Assembly (NCBI RefSeq): GCF_022758235.1
Contig: NZ_JALEBG010000002.1
Coordinates: 822,886 to 886,885 of the forward strand
Length of the DNA stretch: 64,000 nucleotides
DNA from: Pontibacter liquoris
GTDB taxonomy: Bacteria > Bacteroidota > Bacteroidia > Cytophagales > Hymenobacteraceae
Direction: 5' to 3'
A program made the position numbers and the translations under genes. This document shows positions 25,643 through 33,600 of this stretch, in pieces (positions within the stretch are counted from its first letter, which is position 1; each line of letters starts with the position of its first letter). The notes below the pieces were generated by a model. That model did no database searches, was not told the origin of the DNA, and was given only the letters and a program-made list of their open reading frames with translations.

Positions 25643-25735
25643 TGTTTCCGGGCGATGCGTATACTTTTTGGCCAATTGCTAGGCGATACTTTGCCGGAAA
25701 TCGTACCTTGTGGCATAATCTAAAACTGAATCTCC

Positions 25736-26992
25736 ATGATCGTTTCTAAAATGGCCCAGAACCTGATCGGCTCCGAAATTATAAAGGTAGCCGGCGAGGT
25801 AAACGCTATGATAGCCCGTGGCGAGCCTATATGCAATCTCACCATCGGCGATTTTAATCCCGCCATCTTCCCGATTCCCAAAGAGCTGGAAAACCAGATC
25901 AAGCTGGCCTACGACCAGGGGCATACCAACTACCCGCCTGCAAACGGCGTGGCGGTGTTAAGAAAAGCGGTAGCTGCTTTTACAAAGGAAAGGCTGGGCT
26001 TGTCGTACCCTGAAAATGACATTCTGGTGGCCGGCGGCTCCCGTCCGCTCATCTACTCCACGTACTTAACACTGGTTGATCCAGGCGATAAAGTGGTATT
26101 CCCGACGCCTTCGTGGAATAACAACCACTACTGCCACTTGTCGGGTGCTGTGCCGGTGATGGTGGAAACCCGTCCGGAAAACAACTTTATGCCGACTGCC
26201 GCCGATGTGGCGCCACACCTGAAAGGGGCTACGCTGCTGGCTTTGTGCTCGCCGCTGAACCCCACAGGTACCATGTTCTCTAAAAAAGACCTGGAGGAGA
26301 TCTGCGACCTGGTGCTGGAAGAAAACAGCCGCCGCTCGGAAGGCGAGAAGCCCCTGTACCTGCTCTACGATCAGATCTACTGGATGCTGACCTTTGGCAC
26401 CGCCGAGCATTATGACCCGGTAAGCCTGCGGCCTGCCCTGCGCGAGTATGTGGTGTATATCGATGGCACGTCCAAGTGCTTTGCTGCCACCGGCGTGCGG
26501 GTAGGATATGCGTTTGGCCCTGCCAGCGTAATGGACCGCATGAAAGCCATACTTGGCCACATTGGTGCCTGGGCACCCAAAGCCGAGCAAATGGCCACAG
26601 CCGCTTTCCTGAATCAGCCGCAGGAGGTAAATAACTTTATGGATACGTATAAGCCCAAGGTGCAGCGCAGCCTGGATGTGCTCTACCAGGGATTTCAGCA
26701 GCTGAAGGCCGATGGCTTTAACGTGGATGCCATTGTGCCGATGGGCGCTATCTACCTCTCGGTTAAAATAGACCTGGCCGGCAAAAAAACACCGCAAGGT
26801 AACGTGCTGCAAACAAGCCAGGACGTTACGTTTTATGTGCTGCAGGAAGCCAAGCTGGCGGTGGTGCCGTTCTCTGCCTTCGGCTCGGACCGCAGTCTGA
26901 ACTGGTTCCGCTTGTCGGTAGGAGGAGCCACGCTGGAAGATATCCAGGACTCGCTGGGAAGGTTGCGCAATGCGTTGCAGCAGCTATCCTAA
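25736..26992 (+). CDS. PLP-dependent class I/II aminotransferase (aspartate aminotransferase-like)
   Basis: The 418-residue protein has the fold-type I aminotransferase layout. Recognisable parts are the substrate-side segment LTIGDFNPAIFPIPKEL, the ring-stacking and phosphate-binding region VAGGSRPLIYSTYLTLVDPGD, LCSPLNPTGTMF, LYDQIYWMLTF and the Schiff-base lysine in DGTSKCFAATGVRVGYAF. It probably transfers amino groups between aspartate or another amino acid and a keto acid. The exact substrate is not certain. The gene is convergent with the Lrp/AsnC regulator and shares a bidirectional terminator with it. A product of aspartate would feed the asparagine synthetase-like enzyme next door. 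Confidence 0.9.
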   Translation: MIVSKMAQNLIGSEIIKVAGEVNAMIARGEPICNLTIGDFNPAIFPIPKELENQIKLAYDQGHTNYPPANGVAVLRKAVAAFTKERLGLSYPENDILVAGGSRPLIYSTYLTLVDPGDKVVFPTPSWNNNHYCHLSGAVPVMVETRPENNFMPTAADVAPHLKGATLLALCSPLNPTGTMFSKKDLEEICDLVLEENSRRSEGEKPLYLLYDQIYWMLTFGTAEHYDPVSLRPALREYVVYIDGTSKCFAATGVRVGYAFGPASVMDRMKAILGHIGAWAPKAEQMATAAFLNQPQEVNNFMDTYKPKVQRSLDVLYQGFQQLKADGFNVDAIVPMGAIYLSVKIDLAGKKTPQGNVLQTSQDVTFYVLQEAKLAVVPFSAFGSDRSLNWFRLSVGGATLEDIQDSLGRLRNALQQLS

Positions 26993-27036
26993 GTATACCG
27001 GATACCTTGTTGTAAAAGGAAAGACAGATTTTATGT

Positions 27037-27068
27037 AAAACGCCACGGCAGCTTTGCCGTGGCGTTTT
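27037..27068. terminator. Bidirectional terminator
   Basis: AAAACGCCACGGCA and TGCCGTGGCGTTTT form 14 perfect pairs around a GCTT loop, with A/T runs on both sides. It serves the convergent aminotransferase and lrp-like genes. Confidence 0.93.
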
Positions 27069-27072
27069 TGTT

Positions 27073-27528
27073 TCAGATCGTGATCTGGCGGCTTATACTT
27101 TCTTCCAGCGAGATCAGGGTTTCGGTGCGCTGCACGCCGTCGATGGCCTGCAGTTTCTCGTTAAGCACTTCGCGCAGGTGTTTGGTATCGCGGCAAATGA
27201 TCTTGGCAAACATGCTGTAAGAGCCCGTGGTATAGTGCAGCTCTACAATTTCCGGTATCTGCTGCATCTGTGCCACGGCATCCTTGTACTCGGAGCCTTT
27301 TTCCAGAAACACGCCGATAAAGGCACACACATCGTAGCCCACCGCCGAAGGGTTTATCAGCAGCTGCGCCCCTTTTACAACACCCATTTCATTCAGCTTT
27401 TTCATCCGAACATGAATGGTACCGCCCGACACATTGAGCTCTTTGGCGATATCGGTGTAAGCACGGGTCACATCCTGCATAAGTAAATGCAAAATCTGCC
27501 GGTCAAGATTATCAATTTCGTAACTCAT
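27073..27528 (-). CDS. Lrp/AsnC-family transcriptional regulator
   Basis: The 151-residue protein has an N-terminal helix-turn-helix (about 5-55; LDRQILHLLMQDVTRAYTDIAKELNVS) and a C-terminal RAM/AsnC ligand-binding domain (about 70-145; GVFLEKGSEYKDAV, TTGSYSMFAKIICRD). It is divergent from the asparagine synthetase-like gene. In E. coli the family member AsnC controls the divergent asnA, so the same logic is likely here. Its own promoter shows two tandem TAACTTTG boxes on the minus strand (27569-27554), with the operator dyad overlapping the upstream side. Autoregulation is therefore likely. Confidence 0.93.
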   Translation of the reverse strand: MSYEIDNLDRQILHLLMQDVTRAYTDIAKELNVSGGTIHVRMKKLNEMGVVKGAQLLINPSAVGYDVCAFIGVFLEKGSEYKDAVAQMQQIPEIVELHYTTGSYSMFAKIICRDTKHLREVLNEKLQAIDGVQRTETLISLEESISRQITI

Positions 27529-27553
27529 ACGTCCCTATACTTTCAGTTTTTAA

Positions 27554-27651
27554 CAAAGTTACAAAGTTAATTGCTTTCAGTTGAAAAATTATCAAACAAG
27601 TAAAATATTTATTGATAAATTTTCAAAAATAAAGAACATGTTTTAACTTTG
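27554..27651. promoter_or_regulatory. Divergent promoter region with operator dyad (lrp-like / asparagine synthetase-like)
   Basis: TTGAAAAATTATCAA (27581-27595) and TTGATAAATTTTCAA (27612-27626) form an inverted pair 16 bases apart. Each half is itself nearly symmetrical, as expected for an Lrp/AsnC octamer. To the right lies TAACTTTG (27644-27651), with TTTC 19 bases upstream (27621-27624) as a possible -33, serving the plus-strand gene. To the left, TAACTTTG occurs twice on the minus strand (27569-27562 and 27561-27554), with TTTG at 27596-27593. The half-sites overlap both -33 regions. Confidence 0.75.
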
Positions 27652-27693
27652 ATAAGTATTAAAGCTAAATATTTTACCAAATTTACAAAAAAC

Positions 27694-28647
27694 ATGGAGC
27701 TATCAACTCTCGAAGAAACTACAACGCTGGAAACAACGTTGGGCCACCTGCGCCGCCCCTTGCTGCCCAAAGTGCTGCAGGTGCAGCAAGGCATTGTGCG
27801 CGCTGTCCACGATTTTATGTTTAAAAAAGGACTGACGCAGCTCATGCCGCTGATGCTCTCGCCTATTACTGACCCGCTGAACCACGGGGTGGTAGATGCC
27901 ACGATCGGGTATGCCGACCGGCACTGGAGCCTGACCAAGTCGATGATCTTTCATAAGCAACTGGCCCTGCTCAACCCGGCGCTTCAAAGCCTCTACATCG
28001 TGTCGCCGAACGTGCGCCTGGAGTTTTCCGACCGTGCTGGTACGGGCCGCCATCTGTTCGAGTTCACGCAGATCGATTTTGAGTTTAAAGACAAAGACCG
28101 CTTTTATGTGATGGAGTTTATGGAGGAGCTGGTAAATGCCGTGTTTGCCCGCCTGAACGCTGAAATTCCGGAGGTGCTGCTTGAGCTCCGTGGCGAGTTG
28201 CTGCCGCAGTATGAGCAATGGCCCGTGTACCGCACCGAGAAACTGGAAGCTGCCCTGGGCCCGGATTATGAGCGGATCAAATCAGAGGAAGCGACCACAC
28301 CGTTCTGGCTGCTGAACCACACCCGCGAGTTTTACGACAAGGAAGACCCTGCCAAACCGGGCACCTACCTGAACTATGACCTGATCTGGCCGGATGGATT
28401 TGGCGAAGGCTTGTCGGGAGCGGAGCGGGAGCACGAGTACCACCAGATACGCAAGCGCATGGCCCAGGTAGGCACCAGCCAGGAGATCTTTAAGCACTAC
28501 CTGGAAGTGGCCCGGGAAGAAGGCCTGCCCCGCACAGCCGGCGCTGGCTTTGGAGTGGAGCGCATGACGCGCTTTATCTGCCGCCTGAAAGACGTGGACG
28601 AAGTAACGGTGTTTTCGCGCAAGCCCTATGCAGCCTCCCTGTTTTAA
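27694..28647 (+). CDS. Asparagine synthetase A-like protein (class II AsnRS paralogue)
   Basis: The ATG at 27694 (MELSTLEETTTLETT) gives 317 residues and follows the TAACTTTG promoter by 42 bases. An upstream TTG at 27649 overlaps the promoter and is rejected. The protein has the class II aminoacyl-tRNA synthetase core with motif 2-like GTGRHLFEFTQIDFEF and motif 3 GAGFGVERMTRF, but no N-terminal anticodon-binding OB domain. That fits the AsnRS-derived asparagine synthetases described from archaea, which make asparagine from aspartate and ammonia using ATP. The divergent AsnC-type regulator supports this. A non-translating AsnRS or AspRS relative of other function remains possible. Confidence 0.82.
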   Translation: MELSTLEETTTLETTLGHLRRPLLPKVLQVQQGIVRAVHDFMFKKGLTQLMPLMLSPITDPLNHGVVDATIGYADRHWSLTKSMIFHKQLALLNPALQSLYIVSPNVRLEFSDRAGTGRHLFEFTQIDFEFKDKDRFYVMEFMEELVNAVFARLNAEIPEVLLELRGELLPQYEQWPVYRTEKLEAALGPDYERIKSEEATTPFWLLNHTREFYDKEDPAKPGTYLNYDLIWPDGFGEGLSGAEREHEYHQIRKRMAQVGTSQEIFKHYLEVAREEGLPRTAGAGFGVERMTRFICRLKDVDEVTVFSRKPYAASLF

Positions 28648-28700
28648 AGGATAAGGTATGGATGACGACAATAGCGGTAATCCCGCCCCGGATGTAATAT

Positions 28701-28740
28701 AAAACGGCCTGCTAAAGTATAGCAGGCCGTTTTTGTTTTA
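28701..28740 (+). terminator. Terminator after asparagine synthetase-like gene
   Basis: AAAACGGCCTGCTA and TAGCAGGCCGTTTT form 14 pairs around a short loop containing AAGTA, followed by TTGTTTT. Confidence 0.9.
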
Positions 28741-29084
28741 CGGCTTCTGATAAATCCAGCCATGTTATGGAACCTACCCCTAACCCCTCCGGGGAGGGGA
28801 ATCAGGCTGATGCTGTTTTGTCATCTCGACGTTAGGGGAGATCTGCTACAACCAGGTATAAACCTGGCTTGCGCACATTGGCGTTTGCTATCAAGCGTTC
28901 GCTCTTCGGGATCTGCAATCCCATTTCCGGGTGCCGTTATGAAATGGATAGTATGGGAATGCAGCGGCTTAACAGTTATACTTCCGGATTACAAATCCGA
29001 AAGAGCATTGGTGCTGCAGACAAAGAAAGGATAGCAGATTCCGCACTACCGTTCGAAAGGATAAGAGATATGAAATGACAACAG
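28741..29084. other. Repeat-bearing spacer, no gene
   Basis: It holds ACCCCTAACCCCTCCGGGGA (CCCCTCC-type repeat, about 28774-28800), a half copy of the TGTCATCTCGA repeat (28818-28845), and CCGGATTACAAATCCG (28984-28999), a small palindrome close to the REP-like family. Nothing coding was seen. Confidence 0.6.
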
Positions 29085-29128
29085 GTATAAAAGCCAAAGC
29101 CTGCTGTGCTGCAGGCTTTGGCTAAAAA
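29085..29128 (-). terminator. Terminator after lutB
   Basis: AGCCAAAGCCTGC and GCAGGCTTTGGCT form 13 perfect pairs, followed by TTTTAT on the minus strand. Confidence 0.9.
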
Positions 29129-29136
29129 TCATACGT

Positions 29137-30510
29137 CTATTTTTCCCGCTCCTTCCAGAGCTGGTTAAACGACTTTTTAGGCACATGCAGCGGTTCGCGG
29201 CGTTTGCTCCAGGTATCTTTCAGCACCCATTTCAGCACAAAGTTCTTTAGGCTGGCCGGCGCCATGTTCAGCAGGGAGCGGCTCTTCATGGCTTTTAGCC
29301 AGAACTTGAACGCTGTTTTTTCCTGGTTGTCGGCCAGGCCTTCGTCCACGCTCTGCTTGCGGTTTAGCAGCAGCAGGTTGTGGAGGTTGATCTTAACGGG
29401 GCACACCGACGTGCAGGCGCCGCACAGGGAACTGGCAAAGCTCAGGTGCTTGTTTTCGGCCATACCCTCGTAATGCGGCGTGATCACCGAGCCGATCGGG
29501 CCGCTGTAGGTGCTCTCGTAGGTATGGCCGCCGATGTTTTTATAAACCGGGCACACGTTGAGGCAGGCTCCGCAGCGGATGCAGTTCAGCGCCTCGCGTT
29601 TTTCGGGCAGCGCCAGCAGATCGGTGCGGCCGTTGTCGAGCAGGATCACATACATTTCCTCAGGGCCGTCCTTCTCGTTGGGCTGGCGCGGGCCGCTCAG
29701 GATGGTGTTGTATACTGTAACCTGCTGGCCGGTACCGCTGGTGCTGAGCAGGGGCCAGAACAAGTCCAGGTCCATCACCGAAGGAAGCATCTTTTCGATG
29801 CCCACAATAGCGATATGCGTTTTGGGGAAAGTGGTGCTCAGGCGGGCGTTGCCTTCGTTTTCGGTAATGGCAATGCCACCGATATCGGCCAGCAGAAAGT
29901 TGCCGCCCGTTACGCCTACTTCTGCGGAGGTATACTTGCTGCGCAGCAGCTTGCGCGCTGTGAGCACCAGTTGCTGCGCATCGTCGGTAGGTTGTATGCC
30001 CAGCTTGCGCACAAACAGATCGGCAATATCCTTTTTAGACATGTGCATGGCCGGCGTTACAATGTGGTAGGGCCTTTGCTCGGCCAGCTGCACAATGTAT
30101 TCTCCCAAGTCGGTTTCCACCACATCCAGGCCGTTCTTTTCCAGGTAGGTGTTCAGGTGGATCTCCTCGGTGCTCATCGACTTGGATTTGACTACCGAGC
30201 GGGCGCGTTTGCGCTTCATGATCTCGCCAACCTCTTTCAGGGCCTCCTGGGCATCGCGCGCCCAGATCACCTTGCCGCCACGGGCCGTAAAGTTGGCCTC
30301 AAACTCCATCAGGTACTTATCCAGGTTGTTGATGGTGTTGGTTTTGATAAAAGAGCCCCGTTCCCGGGCCAGTTCATGGTCGGTATACTGGGTAAGGCCC
30401 CGCTGCACAGCGGCGTTATACTTGCCGATGTTATACTTGATGGTAGCGCGGTGGCTCTGGTCAAATGCCTTTGTTTCGGCGTCCTGCAGAAACTGTTTTA
30501 ATTTGCTCAT
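29137..30510 (-). CDS. lutB: LutB-type iron-sulfur protein (L-lactate oxidation)
   Basis: The ATG at 30510 (MSKLKQFLQDAETK) gives 457 residues, the usual LutB length, and follows AAGGGAGA at Shine-Dalgarno distance. The upstream extension to 30582 is unlikely. The protein has an N-terminal LUD domain (about 60-290) and a C-terminal dicluster ferredoxin region with CIRCGACLNVCPVY and CGACTSVCPVKINL, each ligating a 4Fe-4S cluster. LutB works with LutA and LutC to oxidise L-lactate to pyruvate. Neither partner is adjacent here: the next gene is a peptidase. They are either elsewhere or replaced. Confidence 0.92.
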   Translation of the reverse strand: MSKLKQFLQDAETKAFDQSHRATIKYNIGKYNAAVQRGLTQYTDHELARERGSFIKTNTINNLDKYLMEFEANFTARGGKVIWARDAQEALKEVGEIMKRKRARSVVKSKSMSTEEIHLNTYLEKNGLDVVETDLGEYIVQLAEQRPYHIVTPAMHMSKKDIADLFVRKLGIQPTDDAQQLVLTARKLLRSKYTSAEVGVTGGNFLLADIGGIAITENEGNARLSTTFPKTHIAIVGIEKMLPSVMDLDLFWPLLSTSGTGQQVTVYNTILSGPRQPNEKDGPEEMYVILLDNGRTDLLALPEKREALNCIRCGACLNVCPVYKNIGGHTYESTYSGPIGSVITPHYEGMAENKHLSFASSLCGACTSVCPVKINLHNLLLLNRKQSVDEGLADNQEKTAFKFWLKAMKSRSLLNMAPASLKNFVLKWVLKDTWSKRREPLHVPKKSFNQLWKEREK

Positions 30511-30568
30511 ACTGTCTCCCTTACGATCTTCCTTGCTGGTTGGTGTGCCAGGAAGTGCTGGATAAAAG

Positions 30569-30600
30569 AAAAACACCCTCAAAGGTAGGGTGTTCTTCTT
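30569..30600 (-). terminator. Terminator after the M28 peptidase gene, with a -7-like box in its loop
   Basis: AACACCCT and AGGGTGTT pair, and a T-rich run (TTTTTCTTTT) follows on the minus strand. It is about 120 bases past the peptidase stop. The loop side contains TACCTTTG (30587-30580, minus), a perfect -7 match located about 70 bases before lutB, so the lutB promoter may overlap the terminator. Confidence 0.65.
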
Positions 30601-30716
30601 AATGTATTACGAATTACGAATTACGAATTTTCAGCCTTAAGCTCTCACCTATACTTCATAACTCCATTGCCTGCTTTCTTATTGCCAACTCGTGACTCAG
30701 AATTCAGAACTCATAA

Positions 30717-32363
30717 CTATTTCTTATTGCTATCTACCACAATGCGGTTGTCGCGGTTGGCCAGTTCCCATGCCACGTGGAACGCCAGGCGGGCAACTTT
30801 CTGGGCGCTCTCGAAGTTGATCTTCTCTACCTCGTCGCTCGGCTTGTGGTAATCGGCATGCACGCCGTTGAAATAGAAAACGATCGGAATACCTTTTTTG
30901 GCAAAGTTGTAATGGTCGGAGCGGTAGTAGAAGCGGTTCGGATCGTTCTCGTCGTTAAATTTATAGTCGAGTTTCAGGTGCGTATACTTCTCGTTCATCT
31001 GCGTGTTGATCTGGTCGAGCTCCGAAGAGAGCTTATCCGCTCCGATCACATAGATGTAATTGCTGTCGTTGGTTTTCTCGTGGTCAAAGTCCATGCGGCC
31101 GATCATGTCGATGTTCACGTCAGCTACGGTGTTGGCCAGTGGGAACACGGGGTTCTCGGAGTAATACTCAGAGCCCAGCAATCCTTTTTCCTCACCGGTT
31201 ACGGTCATAAACAGCATGCTGCGGCGCGGGCCGTAGCCGTCTTTTTTGGCCTGGGCAAACGCTTCCGAAACCTCCAGCACGGCCACTGTACCAGAGCCGT
31301 CGTCGTTCGCGCCGTTAAAGATCTGGTCGCCTGTCAGGGTCGAGTCCACGCCTACGTGATCGTAATGAGCAGTCACCACCACGATCTCATCTTTCTTGTC
31401 GGTGCCTTCAATAAAGCCCAGCACGTTCTCCGTTGAAAGCGGCTCTGCAATGCGCTCGGTTCTTACCTTCACGTCTTTGGCCACAGCAAAGGTGCCCGCA
31501 GCCGGCTTACCTGTTTTAGCTACAGAGGCCGGGTAGGCCAGCAGCTTTTCGGGGGTAGTACCCAGCAGGGCGGCGCCCGCTACCGGCGAAATGAACATGG
31601 TGGCAGCGTTTGTCTGCGTGCCGGTGTTCTTCATGCCGATGGAAGGGCGGGAGGCGTACGACTTGTAGCGCTGCGTGAGGGTATTAAATTCATCTGCGCT
31701 GGTGCCGGTAATAATGAGCACAGATTTGGCGCCGTGGTCGGTGGCCGCTTTGCGCTTGCTGCGGTAATCGTTGCCCCAGTCAGAGGCTTTGTCAGTGCCG
31801 CTCAGAATATAGTTTCCGCTGGCGTCTTTTGGCTCACCGGCGAGCACCACCACCATTTTGCCGGTTACATCTTTGCCTGCGTAGTCGTTAAACTTCGGGT
31901 CGTCGATGCCATAGCCGGCAAACACGATATCAGCTGCCTGCTCGTCCTGGTACGGGGTGCTGCCCAGTACAAAGAAATCCTGCAGCATCAGGAATTTGGC
32001 TTTGCCTACCAGCATGTAGCCATTGCCCCATCTGGTTTTCTCCAGGTCGAAGGACTGGTAATAGGGGTTGCTGCCAGTCTTTACCGGACCTGCCAAGCCA
32101 TCTTTGCGGAACTGCGTGGCAATGTACTCGGCAGCCATCTTCTGTCCTTTAGAGCCGGTATCGCGGCCCATGTACTCGTCGGAAGCAATAATGTGCAGGT
32201 GCTTGGACAGATCTGCGGCCGTAATGGTCTGGGCATACTTAGCAGACACTTCCTCTAATTTGGCCGCATCGGTTACAGGGCCTTTGGGTGTTTTGGATGC
32301 TGTGGCACAGCCGGCTGTCATCGCGGCCAGCAGCACATAGGCATACATGTAGTTGTACTTCAT
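30717..32363 (-). CDS. M28-family metallopeptidase lipoprotein with PA domain
   Basis: The 548-residue protein starts with a lipoprotein signal (AAMTAGC, Cys19). A protease-associated domain is inserted in the N-terminal half (about 120-270; VFAGYGIDDPKFNDYAGKDV). The zinc-peptidase core has the expected ligands: HYDH (TAHYDHVG), GANDDGSG (bridging Asp), EEKGLLGS (catalytic Glu pair), NIDMIGR (Asp) and HADYHKPSD (His). It should be an aminopeptidase anchored in the envelope. Length and motif order are normal. It is transcribed alone between two spacers. Confidence 0.93.
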   Translation of the reverse strand: MKYNYMYAYVLLAAMTAGCATASKTPKGPVTDAAKLEEVSAKYAQTITAADLSKHLHIIASDEYMGRDTGSKGQKMAAEYIATQFRKDGLAGPVKTGSNPYYQSFDLEKTRWGNGYMLVGKAKFLMLQDFFVLGSTPYQDEQAADIVFAGYGIDDPKFNDYAGKDVTGKMVVVLAGEPKDASGNYILSGTDKASDWGNDYRSKRKAATDHGAKSVLIITGTSADEFNTLTQRYKSYASRPSIGMKNTGTQTNAATMFISPVAGAALLGTTPEKLLAYPASVAKTGKPAAGTFAVAKDVKVRTERIAEPLSTENVLGFIEGTDKKDEIVVVTAHYDHVGVDSTLTGDQIFNGANDDGSGTVAVLEVSEAFAQAKKDGYGPRRSMLFMTVTGEEKGLLGSEYYSENPVFPLANTVADVNIDMIGRMDFDHEKTNDSNYIYVIGADKLSSELDQINTQMNEKYTHLKLDYKFNDENDPNRFYYRSDHYNFAKKGIPIVFYFNGVHADYHKPSDEVEKINFESAQKVARLAFHVAWELANRDNRIVVDSNKK

Positions 32364-32477
32364 TGTTTTAAGGTAAGGTTAGTATAGGTTAGGTTTTAAG
32401 GTAATGCTATTTGTTTCGTTGTATTAGGTGCTTCCATGCCTTAGATGCTTTGCCCGCTTTTCGCCTCGCCGGCGGGC

Positions 32478-32520
32478 CCTACTTTTCTCCTTGATGAGAA
32501 AAGTAGGCAAAAGAATCAAG
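32478..32520. repeat. CCTACTTTTCTC palindromic repeat
   Basis: CCTACTTTTCTC-CTTGAT-GAGAAAAGTAGG is a perfect 12-pair hairpin followed by CAAAAGAATCAAG. Elements of the general form ACTTTT..CTTGA..AAAAGTA..CAAAA..TCAAG are familiar from Bacteroidota spacers (from general knowledge, not checked). Confidence 0.7.
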
Positions 32521-32628
32521 ACAATTCGAAACTCGCTGAACGCTCAAACATCGAATCGTCAAAGGCGCACTTGGCTGAAGTGTTCGCTTCGTAGCCTCTA
32601 AGTATAAATCTTTACTCCTGCTTTCATC

Positions 32629-32700
32629 CCTGGCGCGAATCTCCGGATTCGTGTCTTTGGATAAGGTGAAGTCTCTGACTTCACTGGCCTGCAAGGCCAA
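32629..32700. repeat. REP-like double palindrome
   Basis: GGCGCGAATCTCCGGATTCG is followed by GTGAAGTCTCTGACTTCAC and GGCCTGCAAGGCC, three small hairpins in a row. The leading CTGGCGCGA resembles the repeats at 16853 and 18331. Confidence 0.6.
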
Positions 32701-32896
32701 ATAGAACCCCCAAGTAAGCCAGTATAGGCCGTTGGGAATGGCGGTCTTTCCTTTTTCTGCCAGCCCAAACCGGACACGAGTACGTACCTGCAGTAGCATA
32801 TTAAACGCTCACTTCTCCCTCAGTCAAATTCCCCTCTTCGGAGGGGCTAGGGGTGGGTTAATGTGTAATAGCACAGCTAACACCGGGTTATCTCGC

Positions 32897-33382
32897 CTAC
32901 AGCTTTTGGATCAGGACGGTGGCAAAGGCTGCTACGCCTTCTTTTTTACCTACAAAGCCCAGGTGTTCTGTGGTGGTGGCTTTTATGGAGATGTCGTGCT
33001 CCGGAATGCCCATTACCTCGGCCAGACAGCTTTTCATGGCCGGAATGTGCGGGTTTACCTTGGGCTCCTGCAAGCAGATGGTCGAGTCGATGTTGCCGAT
33101 CTCGTAGCCTTCTCTCGAAAGCAGGTGTACCACTTCTCTCAGCAGGATCTTGCTGTCGATGCCTTTATACTTGGGGTCATTGTCGGAAAAATGGAAACCG
33201 ATGTCGCGCAGGTTGGCTGCACCCAGCAGGGCATCGCAGATCACGTGGATGAGCACATCAGCATCGGAATGGCCCAGGGCGCCGTGCGTGTGCGGAATTT
33301 TGATGCCGCCCAGCCAGAAGTCCAGTCCTTCCTGCAACTGGTGCACATCGTAGCCAAAGCCGGTTCGTATTTTCAGTTTCAT
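32897..33382 (-). CDS. ispF: 2-C-methyl-D-erythritol 2,4-cyclodiphosphate synthase
   Basis: The ATG at 33382 (MKLKIRTGFGYDVHQL) gives 161 residues, the standard IspF length. The longer frame to 33514 is rejected. Metal ligands are seen in GYDVHQ (Asp, His) and GHSDADVLIH (His), and the C-terminal signature GFVGKKEGVAAFATVLI is intact. The enzyme makes the cyclic diphosphate in the MEP route to isoprenoids. No other MEP gene is near. A strong bidirectional terminator upstream separates it from the Old Yellow Enzyme gene. Confidence 0.96.
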   Translation of the reverse strand: MKLKIRTGFGYDVHQLQEGLDFWLGGIKIPHTHGALGHSDADVLIHVICDALLGAANLRDIGFHFSDNDPKYKGIDSKILLREVVHLLSREGYEIGNIDSTICLQEPKVNPHIPAMKSCLAEVMGIPEHDISIKATTTEHLGFVGKKEGVAAFATVLIQKL

Positions 33383-33531
33383 AATTACCTGGTTCGTAAT
33401 TTCAATACCTGTAGCGCCGGCGCCACAAGTATAAAAGGTAAAAGTAACGAAAATGCGCTGAACTGGAAGATGCGGTTTCTTTTTTTGATGTTCTTCGTTC
33501 CGGGATGGGTGCAATTGGGGAGCTTGCTTAT

Positions 33532-33575
33532 AAAAAAAAACAGCCGGTCCCCTTGCGGCGACCGGCTGTTTTTTT
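33532..33575. terminator. Strong terminator between the Old Yellow Enzyme gene and ispF
   Basis: CAGCCGGTC and GACCGGCTG pair with A and T runs extending the stem on both sides, so it can work in either direction. It lies just past the oxidoreductase stop codon. Confidence 0.92.
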
Positions 33576-33600
33576 GAGTGATGTGTAAAAGCAGCGTTGC

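Larger units (their letters stand above)
32364..32896. other. Repeat-rich spacer, no gene
   Basis: It contains two palindromic elements (32478-32520 and 32629-32700) and a TTCCCCTCTTCGGAGGGG..GGGGTGGG repeat at about 32827-32857. No coding frame has convincing protein features. Confidence 0.6.

Noticed and set aside
27649..27693. Upstream TTG start for the asparagine synthetase-like gene
   Set aside because: It lies within the TAACTTTG promoter box, so it would not be transcribed. The ATG at 27694 fits better.
29380..30501. A 373-codon open frame opposite lutB
   Set aside because: It is antisense to intact iron-sulfur motifs of LutB and has no recognisable features.
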